From Polyodon spathula (lineage: Eukaryota > Chordata > Actinopteri > Acipenseriformes > Polyodontidae), in the NCBI RefSeq assembly GCF_017654505.1, contig NC_054571.1, forward strand, positions 4,124,041-4,188,040: a stretch of DNA of 64,000 bases, given 5' to 3'. A program made the position numbers and the translations under genes. How positions within the stretch are numbered: position 1 is the stretch's first letter; every line of letters starts with the position of its first letter. Under the pieces are notes generated by a model that saw nothing but the letters and a program-made list of their open reading frames with translations, ran no database searches and was not told the origin of the DNA. Shown here one piece after another: positions 22,134-35,215 of the stretch.

Positions 22134-24000
22134 TAAGAAAATGTACGAACAAGAGTAGGCCATTTGGCCCATCTAAGCCTGTCCGGTTCCTAGTAGCTAA
22201 TTAATTTCAGAACTTTATCAATGACTGAGCCTCAGCAACATGACTAGGTAACCCATTCCATCCCCTCACCACTCTCTGTGTGAAGAAGAGTCTCCTTCAG
22301 CAACATGACTAGGTAACCCATTCCATCCCCTCACCACTCTCTGTGTGAAGAAGAGTCTCCTTCAGCAACATGACTAGGTAACCCATTCCATCCCCTCCCC
22401 ACTCTCTGTGTGAAGAAGAGTCTCCTTCAGCAACATGACTAGGTAACCCATTCCATCCCCTCACCACTCTCTGTGTGAAGAAGAGTCTCCTTCAGCAACA
22501 TGACTAGGTAACCCATTCCATCCCCTCACCACTCTCTGTGTGAAGAAGAGTCTCCTTCAGCAACATGACTAGGTAACCCATTCCATCCCCTCACCACTCT
22601 CTGTGTGAAGAAGAGTCTCCTTCAGCAACATGACTAGGTAACCCATTCCATCCCCTCCCCACTCTCTGTGTGAAGAAGAGTCTCCTTCAGCAACATGACT
22701 AGGTAACCCATTCCATCCCCTCCCCACTCTCTGTGTGAAGAAGAGTCTCCTTCAGCAACATGACTAGGTAACCCATTCCATCCCCTCACCACTCTCTGTG
22801 TGAAGAAGAGTCTCCTTCAGCAACATGACTAGGTAACCCATTCCATCCCCTCACCACTCTCTGTGTGAAGAAGAGTCTCCTTCAGCAACATGACTAGGTA
22901 ACCCATTCCATCCCCTCCCCACTCTCTGTGTGAAGAAGAGTCTCCTTCAGCAACATGACTAGGTAACCCATTCCATCCCCTCCCCACTCTCTGTGTGAAG
23001 AAGAGTCTCCTTCAGCAACATGACTAGGTAACCCATTCCATCCCCTCACCACTCTCTGTGTGAAGAAGAGTCTTCAGCAACATCAGCAACATGACTAGGT
23101 AACCCATTCCATCCCCTCACCACTCTCTGTGTGAAGAAGAGTCTCCTTCAGCAACATGACTAGGTAACCCATTCCATCCCCTCACCACTCTCTGTGTGAA
23201 GAAGAGTCTCCTTCAGCAACATGACTAGGTAACCCATTCCATCCCCTCACCACTCTCTGTGTGAAGAAGAGTCTCCTTCAGCAACATGACTAGGTAACCC
23301 ATTCCATCCCCTCACCACTCTCTGTGTGAAGAAGAGTCTCCTTCAGCAACATGACTAGGTAACCCATTCCATCCCCTCACCACTCTCTGTGTGAAGAAGA
23401 GTCTCCTTCAGCAACATGACTAGGTAACCCATTCCATCCCCTCACCACTCTCTGTGTGAAGAAGAGTCTCCTTCAGCAACATGACTAGGTAACCCATTCC
23501 ATCCCCTCACCACTCTCTGTGTGAAGAAGAGTCTCCTTCAGCAACATGACTAGGTAACCCATTCCATCCCCTCACCACTCTCTGTGTGAAGAAGAGTCTC
23601 CTTCAGCAACATGACTAGGTAACCCATTCCATCCCCTCACCACTCTCTGTGTGAAGAAGAGTCTCCTTCAGCAACATGACTAGGTAACCCATTCCATCCC
23701 CTCCCCACTCTCTGTGTGAAGAAGAGTCTCCTTCAGCAACATGACTAGGTAACCCATTCCATCCCCTCACCACTCTCTGTGTGAAGAAGAGTCTCCTTCA
23801 GCAACATGACTAGGTAACCCATTCCATCCCCTCACCACTCTCTGTGTGAAGAAGAGTCTCCTTCAGCAACATGACTAGGTAACCCATTCCATCCCCTCAC
23901 CACTCTCTGTGTGAAGAATTCTTAACAGCTAATTCCTTTAAGACCTGGGATTAGTCTGATTGCTCATCCATTCTCTCCAGGGCCACATGTCCGTTTGTTA
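22134..24000 (-). mobile_element. CR1-like LINE 3' fragment with internal tandem expansion
   Basis: The left edge (CATAAGAAAATGTACGAACAAG...AGGCCATTTGGCCCATCTA) is a diverged version of the CR1-type tail seen at 5340-5400. The right edge (CCTGGGATTAGTCTGATTGC...TCTCCAGGGCCACATGTC) matches the part encoding the RRATRII region. Between them, one segment has been amplified into a 65-bp minisatellite. Strand is inferred from comparison with 5335-8103. Confidence 0.82.
22233..23920. repeat. 65-bp minisatellite derived from LINE ORF2, about 26 copies
   Basis: Unit CAGCAACATGACTAGGTAAC, CCATTCCATCCCCTCACCAC, TCTCTGTGTGAAGAAGAGTC, TCCTT. On the minus strand it resembles the ORF2 C-terminal coding block (compare FTQRIVRVWNQLPS elsewhere in the window). 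Variation is mostly A/C in CTCACC versus CTCCCC; one irregular copy lies at 23071-23090. As 65 is not a multiple of three, the array cannot encode a repeated peptide in one frame. Confidence 0.95.
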
Positions 24001-24277
24001 CTCTCAATTATGTTGTGAAAATTTTTCTGAAGCACTGTACTTGAAATGGATGCTATGAGCCTGATTTAACAAGGTCTTTACACCAAAATGCCATTTGCTC
24101 CATTTTGTTGTGTGAAAAGAAAAATCAGTGTTACAGTTGCCTGTTAATGTTACAAAGCCGGTAAACACCTGAGTCATACCTTTGACCCCAATTAAGCCTT
24201 CTAAGTTGTTACCAGCTTTTTAACATTTTTTTTTTTTTTTTGCTAGAATCAAATGTGCCCCCTTTGTTGTGAATGGT
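24001..24277. other. No gene recognised
   Basis: Spacer between the LINE fragment and the solo LTR, with a T run at 24226-24241. Confidence 0.5.
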
Positions 24278-24967
24278 TGTGGCAAAGTGGTTGGTAAGGG
24301 GAACAGATGTCGCGGTGATGCGGTGCAGGAGTGATGAACAGACAACAGTGATTCAGTGAATAAGTGCTTTATTGCTCTTTTCCAGGTCTGGCGACCGTCA
24401 AAAATAATAAATCCCCGGCAATACACAACAATGTGTAAAGCACGGGGATAATGAAAACAAGGGCACAGTCCCAAACAAAAAACAAGGGTACGGTCACCAG
24501 TCCTGGGTGATCGAAGACGTGCAGGTGCTCAGTGCAGTGGTGCTCCGGATAGTGCTCTCCTTTCGACAGCTCCGGAGATGTGCGTTAACTGTCTATTAGT
24601 GCGACAAAGACAGACAATTACAGACAGACAGAAAATAACACACAACACGTACGACACTCTTCACAATACTCTGAGAGCTCCTCTCTCAGTCCTTCTCTCC
24701 TAACGTTAACCCAAACGAAGGAGAAGATCAGCGTTACCCTGGCCCCTATATGTAATCCCGCATGATATCGAGATAAACGGTTGCAGCTGCCTTATTACTT
24801 GCAGCTGCCTCTCGTTTACCTTTCAAATCAGTCTTACAACAGAGTCGCGCTTCCCTGACCCGAAACGAACTGTCAGGCCAGCCCTTCCAGATACTTCTCC
24901 TCCCGTTCTTTAGCGCCCTCGCAGGTCGGGAGGAAGATTCATCACCAGAACTCATCTTTCCGTCACA
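24278..24967 (-). mobile_element. Solo LTR (family A), 690 bp
   Basis: On the minus strand it starts TGTGACGGAAAGATGAG and ends CACTTTGCCACA, giving the TG...CA ends of an LTR. It holds ACATATAGGGGCC (promoter-like) and GAGCAATAAAGCAC (polyadenylation signal) in the right order for U3-R-U5. Flanking 5-mers ATGGT and GTGGT match at 4 of 5. There is no internal region, so it is probably a solo LTR left by recombination. Relatives lie at 38868 and 53910. The superfamily cannot be told from an LTR alone. Confidence 0.78.
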
Positions 24968-26868
24968 GTGGTATATAAAGTTCACAAAGCCTTCATAAAA
25001 ATTCCTATTTGAAAAGAGACACAAGAGTATTCGTTGCCATAAAATATGTTCATATCATAAATACTGCAATTGACAATTCAGCATTTAAAGTGCATTACCG
25101 TGACGGGTAGCACATTTTTACTGTAATGAGATATATTTAAGACAATAAACACAGCACAAAATTAACAAATGTTCTGAAGACATGTCATGAATACATACAG
25201 TATATGCATTTTATGTTGGTTATAGTACACAGTTTGAAAGATTATTATATTAAACATGTATCTGATATTTAATGGAATTGTTTTAATTCCTATATGTGAA
25301 CAAAAAAACTGTCAAATACCTTTTGCACTCTCTTCAATACCGCCCGGCCCATCATGAGTGAGTTAACATTGAAACAGGCATATTGGGAATTTGAGTTCTT
25401 GTAAATTGAAAAACAATCCATGTTTTTTTAAGCTTTATATTATGTATCTTCTTGAGTATATTGTGTATTTGTTTTAAATATATATTTCTCAAGAATAATC
25501 GAAATAATGTGAAACATTAAAAATGCCAGCCATTTATTTATTTTACAAAAACTTCATACATTTGCTTCACTTCCCACTAACCTATAGCTGGCTTTCTTGT
25601 GAGAAACATATTTTAAAAGTGTATTCTCTTATGTGACATCTTGAAGCAGACTATATTCAATGTGAATTATGAGCATGGAGCGATAAATGCTGTTTCTTCT
25701 TATGGCTTCCAAAATCATAAAAAGTCAGCTTATCTCATATCTTTCATATAGAACTAAGACATTGTAGCAATACATAATATGTAATATGTACTGGAATGAT
25801 GTAGTTAAATCTATGTGATTATGAAGGTAGCCAAGTTACAGAAAAACCTTGCTAAGTTAACAAGAAATGCATTTGGTTACCTTTGCCGACTCTTTTGACA
25901 TTTTTTATTGCACTTAATGGGTCATGAGTCATCTAGGCAGTTCATTTCTCAACATTTACTCGGGAGCGTTCACCAGGACAAAATAAAAGTTTTCTAAGGA
26001 TTGAGGTCTATCCTGATGCCTCCTGCAACCATGTTTTCTGTTACCACAATCACCACTCATTTCACTAAGAGCACCGGTTTTGTTGTATTTTAATTTTAAA
26101 ACATGATATCTAGTACTGCTTTGAAGTTTCAGTTTGATTTGCCTTTTTCACAGGAAATACATGCACTTTCCTCATTCCTCCTCAGCCTTCTGTGTCCTGG
26201 CATGTTACTGGCTGCTAAGCACATCAGTCAATAGGCGAAGCAGCTGATCGGCTATTGACAGGAAAGAAGCATTGGATAGGTGGGGACAATCTCACCCTAT
26301 AGGTGAAATGACCCAGGAAGTGCAAGACTACCTGAAACCAAGTGTAATACCAGATATCATGAGGACAGAGTGGAAGAGCAGTGTTGTGGATCCTATACTG
26401 AAGACTGAAGACTTTGTTGCAGCTGTTTATTAATTCTATCGAGAACTGAAAGCCTTGTTGCCGAGTTTGTTCCAAAGTGGGATTGAAAACCTTGTTGTGG
26501 AGAGGAGAGTTTTGTACTGGACACTTCAACAGATTGAGTTGCCAAGCCAGCAGACCAGAAGTCTAAACTTCAAGGATCCGTTGAGTATAATTCCAGTTGC
26601 ATTTTCCTTTCATGGAACTAAATTAATTAATTGTAACACATTCACATAGAATTGAACTGTTAGTTATTTTAGTTTGCACACGTTGCGTGTGAAATAACTT
26701 TTAGTGAAACTTGATGAAGTAACTACAAGATAATCTACCTGTTGTATGAAGAATTTCTTTAAAAGTAAACTTGCCATATACTTAATCTCTAAACCATTAA
26801 CAAGCTTAATTGGATATATTCTAAGATTGTCTGCATCCTCTCAGTTAAGGCTGTGTGCTTGGATGTAG

Positions 26869-26933
<65 letters not shown>

Positions 26934-28369
26934 CAAGCTACTATGTCACAGCCTGCTTGCTTGCTTGCTTGTTTGATGGTGTGTGAGGAGAGAGGCGGTG
27001 TCATATTTCAACTGCCTGCTAGTCAAGTTAAGGCAGTGAGAGTTTTGAATTGTGTTTGTGCTTAAAGACTAAGAGATTTACTTTATGACTTTTCTGATTT
27101 TTGTTTATTATTTGTGTACTTAACAAAATACTACTATTGATTAACCATTCCTTGTGTCTGCAAGTGAATGTGTGTTCATTGTAAATCCTCAATCTTTGTA
27201 ACACGTCAATTTAAATATTGTTAGTAAGAGAACTAATCAACCCAGATAAACATTAAATGATCAGTTATTGAATTGTTCTTACACTCTATACACACATATG
27301 GCTCACATGAGGTGTGTGCAGTGGGTTCACTTTCAGAATCCTCTATGCAGAATCAGCACTTCGATGGCTCCTGTGTGTTTAATTCTACTTCACCGCTCCC
27401 TCACCCCTGCCTCACAGTCCTATTTTCCTACTGCCTCCCCTGCTGAGACCCAACAGCCCCTCCCCCCAGCTCTGACTCCTCAAGATTGTTAAATATTGTA
27501 AAGCTGTGAATAATTTAGGACTTGGTAGCCAAAGAGTTGATGAGGCTGGGGGGGGGGGTCTCTGTTGAGGGATTGGCCCCCAGTGGCAGCGGAGCATCAG
27601 TGAATCGAAGCGCACTGTGATGGGTGACAGCAAGAGACATTTCAACCCGGTGAAAACACAGCGGGCGGAGTGCTGTCAATGTGCTCTATATATACACACT
27701 AAGAGTCACTCTCTCCCCAATATTGTATAATGCAACCCAGACAGACAAGGCAAAATATGCCTCATACATATTATTACATTTATTTGAGCGAAAGTACCTA
27801 GTTTAAAAAAAAAAAAAGTTTGACGAGAGTTTGAACTAGAAATCTATGAATGTCTCTTATAAAGACTTTTGAAATGAAACCACTCCAAATGATTACAAAC
27901 ACCATCTAATTCCAATCCTAAAAAAAATCTATTAATATGAAATGTGAAGCTTATTGATTACCATTGGCAATGTTTATTTTCCGTTTAAAAGATTTCACTG
28001 TAAATATAAATACAGAAAACTGTTGTTTGATAAATGTCTTGATCAGATCTGCCTTAACCTGGCTTTGAGCTTGTCTGGAGAATTGGAGAGTGCCCGGACT
28101 GAACAGCCTTCCACCATTCTATGTGACCATTCTAGAATTTGAAAATCACATGATTTCAGAGGAACGAAGGAGGCTGTTTACTCTGGGCTCTTAGGATACT
28201 TCAGACAAACTCAAAGGCAAATTTAAAAACATTATAACTCAGTTTGGTGACACACAAAAATCTTGCAAACAGCATTTAAAAGTAAGGTCAACATAATACA
28301 TATATTATATATCTGAGCATATGTTAATTGTGTATTTATTATTTTAATTAATATTTTAAAGAATTACAA
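24968..28369. other. No gene recognised; single-copy-looking DNA
   Basis: AT-rich sequence with scattered short frames lacking domains. A C-rich segment at about 27400-27480 and a G run at 27549-27558 stand out from the AT-rich surroundings. I cannot exclude exons of a spliced gene, but see no splice-framed conserved peptide. Confidence 0.45.
26871..26931. repeat. (GT)n microsatellite
   Basis: About 30 uninterrupted GT units followed shortly by a GCTT-repeat stretch (26950-26971). Confidence 0.97.
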
Positions 28370-29650
28370 TTCTTGAACAAAAACAAATTATCAAAGAATT
28401 AATTATAAAAATTATTTGCTCAAATTGCAAAATGGAGAATACCAAACAAACAGAAAAAACAGACAGCGTCTCTGGTCTTTGAGTAAAGCGATAATTAAAT
28501 TGTGAAAAGCGTTTTGAGCAAATGCACAATTCCCAAACAGATTTTGAAGACGCTGTTCAATCTGCGAATAGCAATTAATTGCAGGGTGTTAAAAATGGGC
28601 ATAAAGTAAAATACAAACTTTAATAAAGTAATTTTTTTATTGAATGAACATGAAATCAGTCAATTATATTTAAGAGATACACATCATTGATTCATTATTT
28701 TTGTAGTTATTATTTATGCAAGAAGTTAACGCAATTGAGACCGTGGCCTCATTTGCAAGGGGGTGGTGGTAAGCAATTTGGAGGATAGTGACCTCAAACA
28801 TTAAACTACAAGCGACTTTGAAATAATGTTCCTAATGTTCTCACCTTGTTATTTAGAATATACAGTTTTAGAGGAAAAAAATAACACAATTGAATGGACT
28901 GTTTTATTCATATTATAAAACTACTGTCTACACAGTATTTAAACTGCAAAATCAAGTGTCAATCCATGTTTGTGTAATAGTTTTTTAAGCCAAAGAAAGA
29001 AAGTAACTATGCTTATTAAACATTTTTAATATTCTCATAAACCATTTGAAGGGGTGAGTTACTACTTTTTAGAAAACAGGTTTTGCAGACCCGATCAGCG
29101 CAGATAGCACCACGCCCATGGAGTAAAGACAGAGACTGCTATTTAATAGCAAGAGAATCTTCTTAAATGTTTTGATTTTAAATGATGACAGCTTTGGCAA
29201 ATGAACATTTTCTAAAGAAGAAACCCTATTGAGAGCTATACTAAGCTACTGAGACTCATTTTATAACAATGTTTTGATTGTTTAGTTAATGACAGTCAGG
29301 TAAAATTAAAGTACTTCAATCAAATTTAAATTCAGACTTGCTGCTGTGGCACTTAGAATTCCAGTGAACGCCCTTACACACACACAGAGGCACTTCTTTG
29401 TATGATAATACCTGTTGCATTTGCAGGAAATGAAGCCTTGCATTCAAAACCTGTTCAGGAACTGTGCATTTGCTCAAAGCACATTTCGCAATTTGATTAC
29501 ATTGCTTTGCTCACAGACTGAAGAAGCTGTCTGTTCTTTTCTAATATGTTTTCTGCGTGTTTGATATTTTCCATTTTGCAATTTGAATAAAATATTTTGT
29601 CCAAAGACCGAAATAAGCTTTTATTTTGTTCTTTGATCATTTTTAAATGC
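28370..29650. repeat. Large imperfect inverted repeat (foldback)
   Basis: The left arm (about 28370-28560) and the reverse complement of the right arm (about 29440-29650) share blocks in the same order: CAAATTGCAAAATGG, AAACAGACAG, GAGCAAATGCACA, CAGATTTTGAA/CAGGTTTTGAA. The loop is about 900 bp. Within the right arm the motif AATTGC.AAAT recurs, hinting at older internal duplication. A foldback transposon or MITE is plausible; no target duplication was identified. Confidence 0.6.
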
Positions 29651-29744
29651 TCAAATCGCAAAATTGTTATTTTTGTCGGTGTTTGACCAAATGCTAACTC
29701 TGAGTGTAACATCATGTCGGTCAATCATATATATTGATTTCCAT

Positions 29745-29935
29745 TACACGAGAGTAGATATTAAAACTTCATGCTGATTTGAACTCGGCTCTCGCCAAGA
29801 TCGACCACAGTGCGGTCTCCCCAGCACGTCAGCATGACAACCGTCTGGATTTAAGTAGGGTACATCTCTGGGGTCTTCAAGTGGGCACCTTCCATCCTCT
29901 GTGTTTCGACGACTAGCTCACAACCCCTCAAGGGG
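29745..29935 (+). repeat. Dispersed repeat X, copy 1
   Basis: Shares CTGATTTGAACTCGGCTCTC, GCCAAGAT and the run GTAGGGTACATCTCTGGGGT, CTTCAAGTGGGCACCTTCCA with 50040-50445. Compared with that copy it lacks a central piece of about 200 bp. I do not recognise the family. Confidence 0.75.
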
Positions 29936-30012
29936 GCTCAACAGTGATTCTGGCGTCCCAGCATCACCCCCCTCCATACCCCAACCAGCTCAGCCCAGCT
30001 TACTTATCTGTA

Positions 30013-30015
<3 letters not shown>

Positions 30016-30094
<79 letters not shown>
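30016..30094. repeat. (TA)n microsatellite
   Basis: About 79 bp of TA dinucleotides. Confidence 0.96.
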
Positions 30095-30096
<2 letters not shown>

Positions 30097-30131
30097 AGGA
30101 ACATAATGCTCTTATAAGTGGAGATAGATAA

Positions 30132-30298
30132 TGTGATTGTGTGGAATAGATTACCTAGTCATGTTGTTGATGCAGAAATAATTAGATCCTTTAGAACCAA
30201 CTTGATAAAGTTCTGAGATCAATCAGCAGCTAAGAACTGGGTGAGTTTGGATGGACTGAATGGTCTCCTCTCATTTGTAAATGTTCTTATGTTCGTAT
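30132..30298 (+). mobile_element. CR1-like LINE 3' end, diverged
   Basis: TGGAATAGATTACCTAGTCA corresponds to the ORF2 C-terminal block, followed by GGTCTCCTCTCATTTGTAAA and TGTTCTTATGTTC, the family's tail. This is a strongly 5'-truncated insertion. Confidence 0.8.
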
Positions 30299-31013
30299 AA
30301 TTACATTCTGTATTGTAATAACAGCCAACACCCCTCTGTGGACCTTATTCACTACTGTTTCTGAATGTGCTCTTTAATAGCCACGGCTTTGCATTTCACA
30401 TTAAGAACAGTGTAAATCCATACATCTCTAGACTTTTCAGCTGGTAACATTACCCATGCAGTACGCTGTATCTTCAGTACCATGTGTCACAGTGGATGGG
30501 GTGGTGTGAGCTGTTTAAGACATTCAAAGCTGGTGCAGTCCAATTGGAGGCTGGTGTTTGGTGCCTCTCATGAATAGAGAATGTGGGGTGAGGGTAAGGG
30601 AACAATGCTGGGGTTGAGCTGGGGAAAGACTGCCTGTGGTTCATGTGCTTGGACCTTACATTATATTGATACCCCAACTCTTAGAGGTATTCAGCACTAC
30701 TGGTTATACTACATAGTAGCTCCATTAAAGACTGCAGCTCATACAGCCCACGTGATACTAACTGCATGCTGGTTGAACAAATGCAGGTCTCAAACAATTG
30801 CTTGCTTGTTGAACTCATAAATCGCAATTTTATTTACTGTTTGACATTTTGTGTAGTTTTTAAGCCTGTAACTTTATTAATATTGTATATCCACACCCAT
30901 CTCCTGTGCATGGGGTTCGCAGTGTCTGGGGAAGTGATGATTGAGATGTAAAGAGTGGAGTGGACCAGGCTTGATGGATTGAACAGCTACAGCCCAGAGA
31001 ACTCAGACAGGGA
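30299..31013. other. No gene recognised
   Basis: Single-copy-looking sequence with no domain or terminal motif. Confidence 0.5.
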
Positions 31014-31286
31014 AGAACATAAGAACATAAGAAAGTTTACAAACGAGAGGAAGCCATTCGGCCCATCTTGCTCGTTTGGTTGTTAGTAGCTTATTGATCC
31101 CAGAATCTCATCAAGCAGCTTCTTGAAGGATCCCAGGGTGTCAGCTTCAACAACATTACTGGGGAGTTGATTCCAGACCCTCACAATTCTCTGCGTAAAA
31201 AAGTGTCTCCTATTTTCTGTTCTGAATGCCCCTTTATCTAATCTCCATTTGTGACCCCTGGTCCTTGTTTCTTTTTTCAGGCTGAG
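31014..31286 (-). mobile_element. CR1-like LINE 3' end, 5'-truncated
   Basis: Nearly identical to 5340-5610: tail units AAGAACAT, then GGCCCATCTTGCTCGTTTGG and the minus-strand codons for RRHFFTQRIVRVWNQLPS. It stops at the KKETRTRGHKW region. Low divergence from 5335-8103 suggests both copies are of similar, relatively young age. Confidence 0.92.
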
Positions 31287-31527
31287 AGAAACGGAAATAA
31301 AAAGAAAGCAAGGAGACAGGCTTATGAAGATATTGGTATCATATTGCATCAGCAGTAAAAACTGAAGGTAACTTAAAGAAACATTTGAACAGAAATGGGT
31401 TTATATACAGAGATTTAAAGCAAACTGCAAAAAACGCTAAAATAATGAAATAAATAAACATTTGAAATGAAGTAAGTGTAGATAGAGGGATATTATTTAT
31501 ATAGTAACAAAAAACTGAAAATGTACA
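31287..31527. other. No gene recognised
   Basis: AT-rich spacer before the compound microsatellite. Confidence 0.5.
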
Positions 31528-32515
<988 letters not shown>

Positions 32516-33439
32516 TATACAATTAATTGCCAGTGCATTCCCTGTAAATAATAAAAAGAGTTGATGGCTTCTAGATCCAATACATTGTACAGTTGTATGT
32601 CCAGCTATTCCCAAATGGAGTGCTAGCGATCTGTTTACACATTTGGCAATTCACTGGCACTGTCTTTACATTTCTCATACACCCCGTTCTTCATCATTCA
32701 ACTTTGTCAGTGGCAACAGATTCACTTTCAGATAAATTCTATAGTAATTCTAAGCATTGATCAGCAGTCATATGTTTATCGACTCATTTTCACAGCTCAG
32801 GCAAGAAGTCACGTAAACTAAAGGCTGCACACTGTGTCAATCTATTTATTGAACTATGATTAGTTCTGACATATTTAGAAACCTGAGTGAATCTAAAAAT
32901 AGATCCCAGGAAATACCCTACCTGCTTACATGACTGGCACTCAGTAGATGCCTGATTGAAGCACAACTGAGGCTGACTGAAATACAATAGACATCTCAGA
33001 TTACAGACGCCACCCCAGCAGATCTGCCACCAATCTTATGAAATAGGATTAGATAAAACGAGTTCTGGCTGATAAATACAAATAATAAAACAGAATATGG
33101 TGCTGTATAAGCAATATATATTTATTTCATGTAGCGGTTCATTTGACCTGGTCTGGTAATTCTAGGTTTATATAGTTGAATTATATCTCCCTTATTTTTG
33201 TCTCAAACTGTCAGGATAATAAATATATTTAGGAAAAGTCATAAATGCACAGCCCCGTATCTGCCAGACAGGTGGACTAAATCCGATTTTAAAAAGACAG
33301 GTGACTGCCTTGGTGACATTTTTATGGTTGACATAAACATTTATCACAGCGTTTGACTTGCTTGGTTTTGGTGCTTGACTTGGCTTTTATTATGGTTTGA
33401 TATGTTTTGTTACTATGCTATGCTATACCTCTAGGTGCC
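32516..33439. other. No gene recognised
   Basis: Single-copy-looking AT-rich sequence. Confidence 0.5.
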
Positions 33440-33751
33440 TGTGGCTGGTGGTGACATCAGGCCAGAAAGTAGACACACAGCAATGAATGTGAGTGATGCG
33501 CTGTTGCGCCGGTTTATTATGAATCAAAAGGTTTAACTAAAGAAAACGGCACGTTGGCCAAAACAGACAGACAAAAAGGCACGGAACACACAAGTGTGGC
33601 GCTGGTATAAACCCAGCATGAACAGCAATTGTAATGATTAAGCTTTTTAGTTTCTCTTTCACTCACGTCTCGTTCTGCCTTTGAACCCACTGTTATATTG
33701 TGCCAGAGGGATTAACTGGCTATTAATTACCTAGTTTATCCCTCTGCCACA
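33440..33751 (-). mobile_element. LTR-like repeat, 312 bp
   Basis: Minus-strand reading starts TGTGGCAGAGGGATAAAC and ends ACCACCAGCCACA. An AATAAACCGGCGCAACAGCG segment matches the position of AATAAACGGCGCACAG in the LTR at 51963, followed by the shared TTCTGGCCTGATGTCACC. It is a diverged, shortened relative. Flanking 5-mers do not match. Confidence 0.65.
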
Positions 33752-34619
33752 TTGGGCACAGGGTTTCTCAAATGCGTAGTCAACACCCAGTTTGTCAGTA
33801 ATCACTCGCTGTTAACCACGCATTCTCACAATCTTATCTGGATGGGGCATATTATCCCATATATATCATATTACAATGATTGTAGGTTGAGGTAAACAAT
33901 CCCTCCTTAGTCCAATATCTGCTTGAATTTTGAAACTTTACATTCACTTCTCTTTGACGGCATCAGCTGACGTACTATAACGTACTGATTTAAATTTCTA
34001 ATTAAAACTGGTAACTCTATGCAGCTTTCTTCTCCCTACCCTCTCCAGTGCAATAACAACATTTGTTTTATTTTCCGAAATGCAGTAACAATGTCTGTTA
34101 TATTTTTGGTAGAGCCCAGAATGAACACCACTGCGCGTAGGCTGTATCAGGACAAGTTTGACTAAGGGGATCTTTTGCCCACACTCCATGCTGTATGTAA
34201 TGTGAAAAGCTTATACCGCTATGGCAAGGTTATTAGTTAGGGTCTGCTAGAGCATGTAATGGGTTTGTGGAGAGAGGGAGAACGGCACGCTGATAAAAAA
34301 AAGAAAAAGCTCTGCTCACCACAACCACAGGCTCAATCCACAGCTCTGCCTCCCCGATCTGTAGCAACACAGCTCTTCAGAAAACCATTCACTCGAGATC
34401 CTCTTAATCACTTAGCAGCTTACAAATATACAGGTGCAGCATTTGGAATATTAATGCAAACAGACAGGGAGCTAATTCACTTATGCCTATGTCTCCCTGG
34501 GAGGCCTGGGTTCCAATCTGGAGGATGGTGCAAACTGGACTCAACCTGGGTTCAAAGCTGCCCAGGTCACAAGTCAAATGAGTTTCTCAGTTGAATGGAG
34601 TGTAATGTAGCGACACAAC
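33752..34619. other. No gene recognised
   Basis: No coding or repeat hallmark identified. Confidence 0.45.
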
Positions 34620-35215
34620 TGTCAGTCTCGGCCTGACAGCTAGGACTGCATAACATGAGCTATGAAGAGATGGTCCTCTCCTTGGTCTAGAAAAAAGACA
34701 GGAAAGATTTAACTGAAGTTTATAGAATCAGAAATGGTACAGATAAAGTGGCTTAGGGATGACCTGCATCCTGTTTGGCTGCTAACATGTCTTGTGCTTA
34801 AAGAAGTAAAAGCAATGGTTCAGAACTCATTTCAATCCTATCAGGAAAATCAGTTTCAAAATAATAATGAGCCATTTCATAAGCTCAACAGCACACTGAA
34901 GGTGTGGGTTATCTTAATTCAACATACACCTTCTCTTAGGTTACTCAACCCTGGTCATATTTAGCACAGAGACTCAGGCAAGACGGCATACATGGAAACT
35001 GAATAAAAGCATGTTTAAAACAAAAGGGAGGAAGCACTTTGTTACAGTTATAAATGCACTGAATAGCCATCCAGGTGAAGCATAAAAAACACTAGGAACA
35101 TAAAAAATGAGATTCTGTTCTATTAAATTTCTTAGTAGGGGCAAGTGATGTCCTAAGAAAGGATATGCTTTAATGGGCTGAAGGGCCCTTTCTTGCTCTG
35201 AAACATTTTTGATGC
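34620..35215 (+). mobile_element. Ancient LINE 3' region, highly degenerate
   Basis: Short peptide echoes of the CR1-group C-terminus remain in shifting frames: GLHNMSYEEMVLS, KKDRKDLTEVYRIRNGTDKV, then KREEALCYSYKCTE and NGLKGPFLL near the end. No tail repeat is left. It is much older than the copies at 5335 and 31014. Confidence 0.6.

Noticed and set aside
22233..23920. CRISPR-like regular array
   Set aside because: Units are contiguous 65-bp repeats with no unique spacers, in a eukaryotic LINE context.
33440..33751. Target duplication around the LTR-like repeat
   Set aside because: Flanking 5-mers GTGCC and TTGGG do not match.
34440..34570. SINE with B box (CCTGGGTTCCAATCTGG)
   Set aside because: No A box at the right distance, no tail and no body motif were found.
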